From Streptomyces albireticuli (lineage in GTDB: Bacteria; Actinomycetota; Actinomycetes; Streptomycetales; Streptomycetaceae), in NCBI RefSeq assembly GCF_002192455.1, contig NZ_CP021744.1:4494001-4558000 (forward strand): a stretch of 64,000 nt of DNA, read 5' to 3'. Of this stretch, positions 8,169-16,909 are shown in pieces. The position numbers and the translations under genes were made by a program. Position 1 is the first letter of the stretch. Each line of letters begins with the position of its first letter. The notes under the pieces are model-generated. The model saw nothing but the letters and a program-made list of their open reading frames with translations, had not been told where the DNA came from and searched no databases.

Positions 8169-10262
8169 TCAGGGAAGCCGCCAGAGCAGGACCGAGTCCT
8201 TGGCGTCGTAGTCGATCGCCATGCTCAGGCCGATCGCCACGGTCTTCCCGTCCGGGCTGACGGCGATCGCCTCGACCGAGTTGGGGCACTTGAAGCTGCC
8301 GACTTCCTTCCCCGCGAGCGTGTCCCACACCCGGGCGGTCGGACCGGCGCCGCCGCCGGCCAGGAGCCGGCCCCCAGGGTGGAACGCGAGGGCCATGAGC
8401 GTGCCCAGGTCTGTGAACCTGACGACCTCCGAGCGGGATTCGACGTTCCACACCGCCACCTGGCCGCCGTTCGTCCCGAACGCGAGGAGACTTCCGTCCG
8501 GGCTGAAGACGACGGCACTGGCGCCGTCGCTGGCCTTGACCGTGGTGGTGCTCTGGCCCGCGGGGGTCAGGGTCTTGAGGGGGTGCCCGGCGACCAGCGT
8601 CCGGCCGTCGCCGCTGATCGCCACGGGGCCGCTGGACGCGTGGGTGAAGGTGCCCTTGTCCTTGCCGGACGGCAGCTCCCACAGGTGCAGGCCGTCCGAG
8701 GTGTTCGCGGCCAGCATGTCGCCGCCCGAGCTGATGGCCAGGCCCGTGGGCCAGCCCTTCTGGGTCGGTCCCTCCTCGGTGGGCAGCGTGAACGTGTGCA
8801 CGGTCCTGCCGGTGGCCGTGTCCCAGACACGGACCTTGTTCTCCTCGGCCCTGACGAGGAGGCCGAGGTCCTGGCTGAACACCGCGGGCTGGATGTACCC
8901 CGGGGTGCCGATGCGGACGGGGGTGCCTTGCCCGGTGTTCGGGTCCCAGCGCCAGATGGTGTTGTTGCCGGTGCCGTACAGCTGCTTGCCGTCCTTGCTG
9001 AAGGCGAGCGCCCGCACTGAGGGGAGGCCCTTGAGCCGGGTGTACTTCTCGGTCTTCTCCGGTTTCGACGTGCCTGACGGGGAACCGGGCCCGGCGCCGG
9101 CGTCCGAGGAGCCGTCCGCCTTGCCGCCACGGAGCAGGACGGGCAGCCCGACCGCCGTGGCGGCGGCCGCCGTCCCGAGCCCGGCGAACAGGAGCGTGCG
9201 CCGCGACAGCCTGCCCGTCCGAGGAGCGTCGCCGGCGTCGACGGCGGTGTTCCCCGGCCCGGACCCCGGTGGCGGAGGGGCGGGGGGTGCGGCGACGGTC
9301 GGCGTGTGGGTCATCAGCGGGGGCGCGGCGGCCGCGGGGGCACCCGCGGCAGACATGGGGACGCGAGGATCCACAGGGCGGGGTCCCGCCGGGCCGGGTC
9401 CCGCTGGTCCGGGTTCCACCGGCCCGGACCCCACGACCGCACCCCCGCCCCCGCCGCCCGCACGCGCCGCGAACCGCGCGGGCAGCCCGTCGACGTCCGG
9501 CCGCGCCTCGGGCTCCTTGGCCAGGCACGCGAGGAGCAGTTCCCGCAGGGCGCCGTCGTCGATGCCGTCGAGCGCGGGCGGCTCGTCCAGGATGCGCTGG
9601 ACGACCTCGATCAGCGTGGGCGCGTCGAAGGGCCCGTGCCCGGTCGCGGCGAACGCGAGTACCGAGCCGAGCGAGAACACATCGCTCGCCGCCCCCGCCC
9701 GGTCGGCGCGTATCTGCTCCGGTGACATGTACGAGTAGGTGCCGATGATCGTGCCCGTCGCGGTGAGCGAGCTGGCGTCCACGGCGCGGGCGATGCCGAA
9801 GTCGATGATGCGCGGCCCGTCATCGGCGAGGATGACGTTGCCGGGCTTCAGGTCCCGGTGCACAAGGCCGCACTTGTGGATCGCGGCGAGCCCTTCCGCG
9901 AGCCCCGCGCCGAGCCGCAGCACGGCGGCGGCGTCCAGCGGTCCGTCCTTGGTGACGATGTCGTGCAGGGTCGGGCCCGGGATGAACGCCGTCACGAGCC
10001 ACGGGCACTCGGCGCCGGGGTCGGCGTCGACCACCTGGGCGGTGTGGAAGCCGCCGACCCGCCGCGCCGCGTCCACCTCGCGCGCGAACCGCGCCCGGAA
10101 CTGCGGGGTCGCCGCGAGCTCCCGCTTGATCAGCTTGACCGCGACCTTCCGGCCGCCCGGGGACGTACCGGCAAAGACCGATCCCATACCGCCCTCGCCG
10201 AGCCGTCCGTTCAGGCGGTAGGGGCCGACCCACTGCGGGTCGTCGGGTCTGAGCGCGTCCAT
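8169..10262 (-). CDS. Transmembrane Ser/Thr protein kinase with WD40-like sensor
   Basis: A 697-residue Hanks-type kinase. Kinase domain about 14-265: glycine loop GEGGMG, Lys43 in VAVKLIK, catalytic HRDLKPGN (Asp137), DFG at 154-156, SPE in the activation segment. A Gly/Pro/Ala-rich linker (265-350) leads to one membrane helix (about 356-377), immediately preceded by twin arginines (RLSRRTLLF). The extracytoplasmic part (about 400-697) is a WD40/beta-propeller with repeats such as VRALAFSKDGKQLYG and VVFSPDGSLLAFG. Such kinases sense external or envelope signals and phosphorylate cytoplasmic targets. It is paralogous to the next gene upstream (10373-12424), same strand, 110 bp apart. Confidence 0.93.
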   Translation of the reverse strand: MDALRPDDPQWVGPYRLNGRLGEGGMGSVFAGTSPGGRKVAVKLIKRELAATPQFRARFAREVDAARRVGGFHTAQVVDADPGAECPWLVTAFIPGPTLHDIVTKDGPLDAAAVLRLGAGLAEGLAAIHKCGLVHRDLKPGNVILADDGPRIIDFGIARAVDASSLTATGTIIGTYSYMSPEQIRADRAGAASDVFSLGSVLAFAATGHGPFDAPTLIEVVQRILDEPPALDGIDDGALRELLLACLAKEPEARPDVDGLPARFAARAGGGGGGAVVGSGPVEPGPAGPGPAGPRPVDPRVPMSAAGAPAAAAPPLMTHTPTVAAPPAPPPPGSGPGNTAVDAGDAPRTGRLSRRTLLFAGLGTAAAATAVGLPVLLRGGKADGSSDAGAGPGSPSGTSKPEKTEKYTRLKGLPSVRALAFSKDGKQLYGTGNNTIWRWDPNTGQGTPVRIGTPGYIQPAVFSQDLGLLVRAEENKVRVWDTATGRTVHTFTLPTEEGPTQKGWPTGLAISSGGDMLAANTSDGLHLWELPSGKDKGTFTHASSGPVAISGDGRTLVAGHPLKTLTPAGQSTTTVKASDGASAVVFSPDGSLLAFGTNGGQVAVWNVESRSEVVRFTDLGTLMALAFHPGGRLLAGGGAGPTARVWDTLAGKEVGSFKCPNSVEAIAVSPDGKTVAIGLSMAIDYDAKDSVLLWRLP

Positions 10263-10372
10263 GGGCTCCGTCCGGTGCGAAAGGGATCAGAGGAGGTAAG
10301 GGATCGGAGGGGCGAGGGATCAGAGGAGGCAGGGTGACGCAGGAGGCTTGAGCGGTCCTCCGTGGCCGCCGC

Positions 10373-12424
10373 TTACGGCAGCTTCCACAGCTGCACCGAC
10401 GGCTTGACCCCGTTCTCGCTGGCCGCCGGGCTGCACACGCCCGCCAGAGTCCTGCCGTCCGGGGTGAAGGCGAGGTGGTCGACGGAGGCCCGCAGGGGAG
10501 TCTTCGGGTCGCCTACGACCAGGGTGGCGGTGAGTTTCCCGCTGTCCGCGTCCCAGACGCTGACCGTGCGGCCGACGGTGTCGGTCTTGCTGACCTCGAC
10601 GTAGCCGCCGCCGCCCACGACGATCGCCTTCCCCGCGGTCCCGGTGCCGGCGGGCCGGTATGCCGCGCTGCCCAGGTACTCGTGCTGGTCGGTGAGCTTC
10701 CTGGTGAGTTTTCCGGAGGCCACGTCCCACAGCTGGATGCCGGGGCCGTTCGCGATGAGGGTCCTGCCGTCGGGGCTGAACGCCACCCCGGAGTAGTTCT
10801 TCTCCCCGCCGTCGCGCAGGGTGTCCAGCGGGCGGCCGTCCGCGGTGTTCCACAACCGGATGCCGCTCTTGCCGAGGTCGGCGGCGACACTGGCGAGGGT
10901 CTTGCCGTCCGGGCCGAAGGCGACCGCGTGCATGCTCCCCGTGTGCCCTTCGAGGGTTGCTCGGACCCGGCCCGTGTCCGGGGTCATCAGCTCGATCCGG
11001 CTGCCGACACCCACGGCGAGGGTCTTGCCGTCCGGGCTCATGGCCAGGCAGCTGACGTAGTCGAACTCACCCTGGTACGTGGCGAGTTTGTTCTTCGCGG
11101 CCCCGCTGTTCGCGTCCCAGGCCAGCAGCTCCTTGAAGGAGCCGGAGTACAGGGTGGCGCCGTCGGCGCCGAAGACCACCGACATGACGGGCTCGGAGTG
11201 GCCTTCGCAGGTGGCTTTCTCACGGCCCGCGGTGAGGTCCCACAGCTTCACGGTCTTGTCGTAGCCGCCCGTGGCGAGGAACCTCCCGTCCCGGCTGACC
11301 GCCAGGCCGTCGATGTCCCCGTCGTGGCCCTTGAGTTCGCCGACGGGGCCGGTGATGTCGCGGTCGGGGCTCCTGCTCGCCTTCGGCTTGTCCTTCGGCC
11401 CGGCGGTCGGTTCGTCCTCCGGCCACAGCGCGAAGGCGGTGGGCACGGCGACCGCGGCCGTCGCCGCGGCGAGCCCGCCGAACAGCACGGAGCGGCGACG
11501 GACCGGACGTCCGGCGACGGGAGGCGTGGCCGGGAACGGGGGTGCGACCGGGGGCGTGGCCGGGAACGGGGGTGCCGCCGGGGGCATGGCAGGTACGGGA
11601 GGAGCCGTGGGGGCCGTGACGGCCAGCCGGCGCAGGACCTCGACGGCCGGCGGGCGCCCGGCGGGGTCCTTGGTGAGGCAGTGGCGGACCAGGGCGTGCA
11701 GCGGGCCGCCCTCGGCGATACCGGTGAGCACGGGCGCCTCGCTCGTGACCCGGTGGATGATCGCCGGAACGGTCGACGCGTCGAACGGGCCCCGGCCGGT
11801 GGCGGCGAACGCGAGCACCGAACCCAGGGAGAAGACATCGCCGGCGGGGGTCACCTGGGCGGGGTTGCGGATCTGTTCCGGCGACATGTAGGCGTAGGTG
11901 CCGATGACGGTGCCCGTGTGCGTCATCGGTCCGGCGTCGGGGATGTGCGCGATCCCGAAGTCGATGATGCGCGGGCCGTCGGCGGCGAGGATGACGTTGC
12001 CGGGCTTCAAGTCCCGGTGCACGAGACCGCGATCGTGCACGGCGGCCAGGCCCTCGGCGATCCCCGCGCCCAGCCGGAGCACGGCGTCGGGGGCGAGCGG
12101 GCCGTGTGCGGTGACGACCTGCTGGAGGGTGGGGCCGGGGATGTACTCGGCGGCCAGCCAAGGCGATGCGGCCCCGGGGTCGGCGTCGACGATCTGGGCG
12201 GTGTGGAATCCGCCCACCCGTCGGGCCGCCTCGACCTCGCGGGCGAATCGTGCGCGGAACTGTGCGGCGTCCGCGAGTTCCGGCCGGATGACCTTCAACG
12301 CGACCTTGCGCCCTCCCGGCGAGATCCCGAGGAAGACCTGCCCCATGCCGCCCGCGCCGAGCCGCCCTTCGAGCCGGTACGGGCCGATGTGCCGGGGATC
12401 CGAAGGGGCCAGGGGACCCACCAT
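10373..12424 (-). CDS. Transmembrane Ser/Thr protein kinase with WD40-like sensor (paralogue)
   Basis: A 683-residue tandem paralogue of the kinase downstream. Kinase domain about 15-265: GAGGMG loop, Lys44 in VALKVIR, HRDLKPGN with Asp138, DFG at 155-157, SPEQ. The linker contains repeated PPxAPPFPAT units (about 280-303), encoded by roughly 30-bp tandem repeats near 11523-11583. A membrane helix (about 313-333) is preceded by RPVRRRSVLFGG, again a twin-arginine context. Propeller repeats follow (LKGHDGDIDGLAVSRDG, VKLWDLTAGREKATCEGH, LWDVASGKL, SVWDADSGKL) and show more canonical WD40 GH-WD spacing than the sister protein. The ATG at 12424 begins right before the kinase domain. It is divergent from fbiC. 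Confidence 0.93.
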   Translation of the reverse strand: MVGPLAPSDPRHIGPYRLEGRLGAGGMGQVFLGISPGGRKVALKVIRPELADAAQFRARFAREVEAARRVGGFHTAQIVDADPGAASPWLAAEYIPGPTLQQVVTAHGPLAPDAVLRLGAGIAEGLAAVHDRGLVHRDLKPGNVILAADGPRIIDFGIAHIPDAGPMTHTGTVIGTYAYMSPEQIRNPAQVTPAGDVFSLGSVLAFAATGRGPFDASTVPAIIHRVTSEAPVLTGIAEGGPLHALVRHCLTKDPAGRPPAVEVLRRLAVTAPTAPPVPAMPPAAPPFPATPPVAPPFPATPPVAGRPVRRRSVLFGGLAAATAAVAVPTAFALWPEDEPTAGPKDKPKASRSPDRDITGPVGELKGHDGDIDGLAVSRDGRFLATGGYDKTVKLWDLTAGREKATCEGHSEPVMSVVFGADGATLYSGSFKELLAWDANSGAAKNKLATYQGEFDYVSCLAMSPDGKTLAVGVGSRIELMTPDTGRVRATLEGHTGSMHAVAFGPDGKTLASVAADLGKSGIRLWNTADGRPLDTLRDGGEKNYSGVAFSPDGRTLIANGPGIQLWDVASGKLTRKLTDQHEYLGSAAYRPAGTGTAGKAIVVGGGGYVEVSKTDTVGRTVSVWDADSGKLTATLVVGDPKTPLRASVDHLAFTPDGRTLAGVCSPAASENGVKPSVQLWKLP

Positions 12425-12838
12425 GGCTACGCGAATCTTCCAGATATGCGTGTGATCACGCAGGGCATTGAACCATGGTCGGATGTTCGGGGGAGGGCGG
12501 ACGGAGCCCTGAGGTTCGCCCGCCGCAGGGCGCGGGCCGGTACCGGAAGACGCAGGTCCGGGAGCGTCGGTGGCCCTTTCGTACTCCTGGCCCCGGTGTG
12601 GCGGACGGGCGGCCTGGAACCGGAGGCCGCCCACCCGCGTCCCCGGCCCCCTTGCCCGCCGGAAGCCCCCTGGCCGAAAGACGTCCCTCCGCTGGGGCAG
12701 CCGTCTTCGCAGGTCCAGGCCATGACCGCCGCTCCCTCCAACTTTTCGGAGGCTCCCTCCGTCTGACGTGATGAGGGGCACACAAAAGGTCCGGGTGGTC
12801 CCTCGGGCGGCGGCCGGGTGCGCTCGTATGCTCGGACA
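12425..12838. other. Divergent intergenic region upstream of kinase and fbiC
   Basis: 414 bp between the kinase start and the fbiC start. No gene or strong hairpin is evident. It must contain both promoters; I cannot assign boxes with confidence. Confidence 0.5.
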
Positions 12839-15433
12839 ATGACTTCGAGCGCGCAGGGATCCGAGCAGGCAGCACCGACCGCGAACTCCATGCGGCGCGC
12901 GCTCAAGCGCGCCCGCGACGGCGTGGCACTCGACGTCACCGAGGCCGCCGTGCTGCTCCAGGCGCGCGGCGCGGACCTCGACGACCTCTGCGCCTCCGCC
13001 GCGCGGGTGCGTGACGCGGGCCTGGAGGCGGCCGGCCGGCCGGGTGTCATCACCTACTCGAAGAGCGTCTTCATCCCGCTCACCCGCCTCTGCCGCGACA
13101 AGTGCCACTACTGCACCTTCGCGACCGTCCCCGGCAAGCTGCGGCGCGCCGGGCACGGGATGTTCATGTCGCCCGACGAGGTCCTGGACATCGCCCGCCG
13201 CGGTGCCGAGATGGGCTGCAAGGAAGCGCTGATCACCCTCGGGGACAAGCCCGAGGACCGCTGGCCCGAGGCGCGCGAGTGGCTGGAGGCCGAGGGGTAC
13301 GACGACACCATCGCGTACGTCCGCGCCATGGCGATCCGCATCCTGGAGGAGACCGGCCTCCTCCCGCACCTCAACCCCGGCGTCATGTCCTGGACGGACT
13401 TCCAGCGGCTCAAGCCCGTCGCCCCCTCGATGGGCATGATGCTGGAGACCACGGCGACCCGGCTGTGGAGCGAGCCCGGCGGCCCGCACTACGGCTCCCC
13501 GGACAAGGAACCGGCTGTCCGGCTGCGCGTCCTGGAGGACGCGGGCCGCAGCTCCGTGCCCTTCACCAGCGGGCTCCTGATCGGCATCGGCGAGACGTAC
13601 GAGGAGCGCGCCGAGTCGCTGTTCGCGCTGCGCCGCGTCTCCCGCGCCTACCACGGCGTCCAGGAGCTCATCATGCAGAACTTCCGCGCCAAGCCGGACA
13701 CGGCGATGCGCGGGATGCCCGACGCGGAGCTGGACGAACTGGTCGCCACCGTCGCCGTCGCCCGGCACATCATGGGCCCCTCCGCCTGCCTCCAGGCGCC
13801 GCCCAACCTGGTGGCCGGCGAGTACGAGCGGCTCATCGGCGCGGGCATCGACGACTGGGGCGGCGTCTCCCCGGTCACCCCCGACCACGTGAACCCCGAG
13901 CGCCCCTGGCCCCAGATCGACGAGCTCGCCGAGCGCTCCGCCGCCGCGGGCTTCCGGCTCCGGGAACGGCTCGCCGTCTACCCCGAGTTCATCCAGCGCG
14001 GCGAGCCCTGGCTGGACCCGCGCCTGCTGCCGCACGTGCGCGCCCTGGCCGACCCGGAGACGGGCCTGGCGCGCGAGGACGCCGTCGTGGAGGGCCACCC
14101 CTGGCAGGAGCCCGAGGACGTCTTCGTCGCCAGCGGGCGCACCGAGCTCAACCGCACCATCGACACCGAGGGCCGCACCTCCGACCGCCGGGACGACTTC
14201 GACGAGGTCTACGGCGACTGGGAGGCCCTGCGCGAGGCCGCGGTGCCCGGCATGGTGCCCGAGCGCATCGACGGGGACGTGCGTCAGGCGCTGAAGCAGG
14301 CCGCCGACGACCCCACCCGCCTCACCGACGCCGAGGCGCTGGCCCTGCTGCACGCCGACGGGCCCGCCCTGGACGCCCTCTGCGGCATCGCCGACGACCT
14401 GCGGCGGGCCACCGTCGGCGACGACGTCACCTACATCGTCACGCGCAACATCAACTTCACCAACGTCTGCTACACCGGCTGCCGGTTCTGCGCCTTCGCC
14501 CAGCGCCGCACCGACGCCGACGCGTTCACCCTCTCCCTGGAGCAGGTCGCCGACCGCGCCCAGCAGGCGTGGGAGGTCGGCGCCGTCGAGGTGTGCATGC
14601 AGGGCGGCATCCACCCCGACCTGCCCGGCACGGCCTACTTCGACATCGCGCGGGCGGTCAAGGAGCGCGTCCCGGGCATGCACGTGCACGCCTTCTCGCC
14701 CATGGAGGTCGTCAACGGCGCCACGCGCACCGGCATGTCGATCCGCGAGTGGCTCGTCGCCGCCAAGGAGGCCGGGCTGGACTCCATCCCGGGCACCGCC
14801 GCCGAGATCCTCGACGACGAGGTCCGCTGGGTCCTCACCAAGGGCAAGCTGCCGACCGCCACGTGGATGGAGGTCGTCAGGACCGCGCACGAGGTGGGGC
14901 TCCGCTCGTCCTCCACGATGATGTACGGGCACGTGGACCAGCCCCGGCACTGGCTGGGCCACTTCCGGAAGCTGACGGAGATCCAGAAGGAGACGGGCGG
15001 CTTCACGGAGTTCGTCACCCTCCCCTTCATCCACACCAACGCGCCCGTCTACCTCGCCGGCATCTCCCGCCCCGGCCCGACCATGCGGGACAACCGGGCG
15101 GTCACGGCCATGGCGCGGGTACTGCTCCACCCGCACATCACCAACATCCAGACGAGCTGGGTGAAGCTGGGCACGGAGGGGGCGGCGGAGATGTTGCGCT
15201 CCGGGGCGAACGACCTGGGCGGGACACTCATGGAGGAGACCATCTCCCGGATGGCGGGCTCCTCCTACGGTTCGTACCGCTCGATCCAGGACCTGGTGGC
15301 GATCGCGGAGGCGGCGGGGCGGCCGGCGCGGGCGCGGACGACGACGTACGGGGCGGTGCCGCCGGAGCGGCTCGCGGCGGCTCTGGCGTCGGACGGGCAT
15401 CTGCCGGAGCTGCTGCCGGTGCTGGGGGATTGA
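12839..15433 (+). CDS. fbiC: FO synthase FbiC (7,8-didemethyl-8-hydroxy-5-deazariboflavin synthase)
   Basis: An 864-residue bifunctional radical-SAM enzyme that makes FO, the chromophore of cofactor F420, from a riboflavin-pathway diaminouracil and tyrosine. The N-terminal CofG-like half carries CRDKCHYC (Cys85, 89, 92), and the C-terminal CofH-like half carries CYTGCRFC (Cys544, 548, 551); each binds a [4Fe-4S] cluster. Other family marks are LITLGDKPEDRWPEA, MQGGIHPDLPGTAYFD, HAFSPMEV and TTTYGAVPPERL near the end. Length and order match the fused actinobacterial form. The start at 12839 is an ATG; a GTG seven codons earlier is possible but adds no conserved sequence. It is a monocistronic gene divergent from a kinase. 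Confidence 0.97.
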   Translation: MTSSAQGSEQAAPTANSMRRALKRARDGVALDVTEAAVLLQARGADLDDLCASAARVRDAGLEAAGRPGVITYSKSVFIPLTRLCRDKCHYCTFATVPGKLRRAGHGMFMSPDEVLDIARRGAEMGCKEALITLGDKPEDRWPEAREWLEAEGYDDTIAYVRAMAIRILEETGLLPHLNPGVMSWTDFQRLKPVAPSMGMMLETTATRLWSEPGGPHYGSPDKEPAVRLRVLEDAGRSSVPFTSGLLIGIGETYEERAESLFALRRVSRAYHGVQELIMQNFRAKPDTAMRGMPDAELDELVATVAVARHIMGPSACLQAPPNLVAGEYERLIGAGIDDWGGVSPVTPDHVNPERPWPQIDELAERSAAAGFRLRERLAVYPEFIQRGEPWLDPRLLPHVRALADPETGLAREDAVVEGHPWQEPEDVFVASGRTELNRTIDTEGRTSDRRDDFDEVYGDWEALREAAVPGMVPERIDGDVRQALKQAADDPTRLTDAEALALLHADGPALDALCGIADDLRRATVGDDVTYIVTRNINFTNVCYTGCRFCAFAQRRTDADAFTLSLEQVADRAQQAWEVGAVEVCMQGGIHPDLPGTAYFDIARAVKERVPGMHVHAFSPMEVVNGATRTGMSIREWLVAAKEAGLDSIPGTAAEILDDEVRWVLTKGKLPTATWMEVVRTAHEVGLRSSSTMMYGHVDQPRHWLGHFRKLTEIQKETGGFTEFVTLPFIHTNAPVYLAGISRPGPTMRDNRAVTAMARVLLHPHITNIQTSWVKLGTEGAAEMLRSGANDLGGTLMEETISRMAGSSYGSYRSIQDLVAIAEAAGRPARARTTTYGAVPPERLAAALASDGHLPELLPVLGD

Positions 15434-15480
15434 CGGGGGCTTTTCCCCTACCCGCCCCTTCCCGAATGTCCTCAAACTCC

Positions 15481-15620
15481 CCCAGCTACCGCTGGGAGGT
15501 GCCCCCAGACGGGCTGAATTTCAGCCCGTCCGGCGCTTGAGGACACCGCGCGGAGCGCGGAAAAGGGGCCCGGGGGCTTGCCCCCGGTTACGGGAAGGGG
15601 CGGGGCTGGGGAAACTCCAG
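15481..15620. repeat. Dispersed intergenic inverted-repeat element (copy A)
   Basis: A string of stem-loops: CCCAGC/GCTGGG (15481-15496), an 11-bp stem with arms 15508-15518 and 15520-15530 (GACGGGCTGAA and its complement), GCGC-rich stem near 15546-15560, and a CCGGGGGC-TT-GCCCCCGG stem near 15580. The same modules recur at about 38.3, 40.5, 53.6 and 57.9 kb. It follows fbiC and may serve as its terminator. Confidence 0.7.
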
Positions 15621-15686
15621 CGATGTTGCCGTTCTGTCGAGAACAGGCGACCGGGCGGCCACAGTCCGTCGCCTAGGGTGGCCCGC

Positions 15687-16832
15687 ATGTCTTGGCCCCA
15701 GAACCCCCCACAGCCTCACCAGCCCCAGCAGCCCCACGGCACCCCGCCGGGCGTCCCCGAGGCCACCGCCGTCGACCAGCCGGCCGTCGCCCCGCCGCCC
15801 GGTGGTGTGCACGCGCAGCCCACCGTGTTCGCGCAGCCCGCCGTCTCCTCGCAGGTGCCGCCGCCCCCGCCGCCGGCCCCCGGCCCGCCCGGCGCGCGGC
15901 CGCCCGCGCGGCCGCAGCAGCCGTACGGTCAGTGGCAGGGCCAGCAGCCGCCGCCCCCGCAGCAGCCGCACTTCCCGCAGCAGCACCAGGCGCCCCAGCC
16001 GCCGCAGCCCTCCGGGCGGGGCAACCGCACGCTGCTCGCCGTCGTCGGCGGCGTCGTGGCGCTGGCCGTCATAGGCGGCGGCGCCTTCATTCTGCTCAAG
16101 GGCGGCGACGACAAGGAGGACCCGGCCCCGTCGAAGGAGTCGGCCGCCCCGGCGCAGGGCCAGGGCAAGGGGCAGGACAAGGGCCAGGGCGACAAGCCCG
16201 AGCCGGGCGACAGCGCACCGCCCGCCGGCGACCAGCCGATGATCGCCGGCTGGCAGACGCAGACCAGCCGGGAGTACAAGTTCCGCTACGACGTGCCGGG
16301 CAAGGCCGAGCAGTGGAAGCTCTTCCCGCAGGACACGATGATCGCGTACACCGACGAGGCCGGTAAGCCGCAGATCACCATGCGCGACACCGCCAGCTTC
16401 CGCGAGGGCGGCTGCACCTCCGGCGCCAACCCCAACGCGATCGGCGAGGCGGGCAAGGGCCAGCTCGCCAACGTCGGCACGATGGGCGGCGACACCTCCC
16501 TCAGCATCCAGGAGAACGCCCGCAACTGGGCCGGCAACTGGGGCTTCTACGCCTACGGCGGCAAGGGCAACAAGCCCAAGATCGACGTGACTCCGGCCAA
16601 GCCGTGGAAGAAGAACGGCATCGACGGCTGGACGGCCACCGCCAAGGTCACCGTCGCCAACCGGCCCAGCCAGTGCGTCCCGGCCACGGCGATCGTGAAG
16701 AGCATCGTCGAGAAGCTCCCGGACGGCAGCTTCCACAGCTGGGTCGTCTACGCCGACCAGGGCGTGCCCAATGCCCTGTCCGAGGCGCAGATCGACAAGA
16801 TCATGGGTACGGTCCGGCCGGTCAAGGACTGA
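15687..16832 (+). CDS. Proline/glutamine-rich single-pass membrane protein
   Basis: This 381-residue protein has a cytoplasmic N terminus (about 1-110) made of Pro/Gln/Gly/Ala-rich sequence, one membrane helix at about 116-135 (LLAVVGGVVALAVIGGGAFIL), a charged low-complexity linker (KESAAPAQGQGKGQDKGQG) and an extracellular domain of about 200 residues (from MIAGWQTQTSREYKFRYDVPG). The outer domain has two cysteines and a pattern seen in many Streptomyces proteins of unknown function with this layout. The ATG at 15687 follows an AGGGTGG site; earlier starts would add repeat-derived sequence. It is followed after 77 bp by the ADP-ribosylglycohydrolase, possibly one transcript. Confidence 0.82.
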   Translation: MSWPQNPPQPHQPQQPHGTPPGVPEATAVDQPAVAPPPGGVHAQPTVFAQPAVSSQVPPPPPPAPGPPGARPPARPQQPYGQWQGQQPPPPQQPHFPQQHQAPQPPQPSGRGNRTLLAVVGGVVALAVIGGGAFILLKGGDDKEDPAPSKESAAPAQGQGKGQDKGQGDKPEPGDSAPPAGDQPMIAGWQTQTSREYKFRYDVPGKAEQWKLFPQDTMIAYTDEAGKPQITMRDTASFREGGCTSGANPNAIGEAGKGQLANVGTMGGDTSLSIQENARNWAGNWGFYAYGGKGNKPKIDVTPAKPWKKNGIDGWTATAKVTVANRPSQCVPATAIVKSIVEKLPDGSFHSWVVYADQGVPNALSEAQIDKIMGTVRPVKD

Positions 16833-16909
16833 GCCCCCGCCGGGCGCCGCCGCTCACCGTGCTCGTCCGGTCCGGCACCGGACCGGACACCGAACCAGGA
16901 GACCAGGAA

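Noticed and set aside
12818..12838. GTG at 12818 as fbiC start
   Set aside because: It adds seven non-conserved residues and has no better ribosome binding site than the ATG at 12839.
12425..15475. Very long open frame antisense to fbiC, continuous with the kinase frame (about 1,000 extra codons)
   Set aside because: High GC leaves long stop-free antisense frames. The translation is Val/Gly/Arg/His-biased with no domain, and fbiC on the other strand is unmistakable; the kinase begins at the ATG at 12424.
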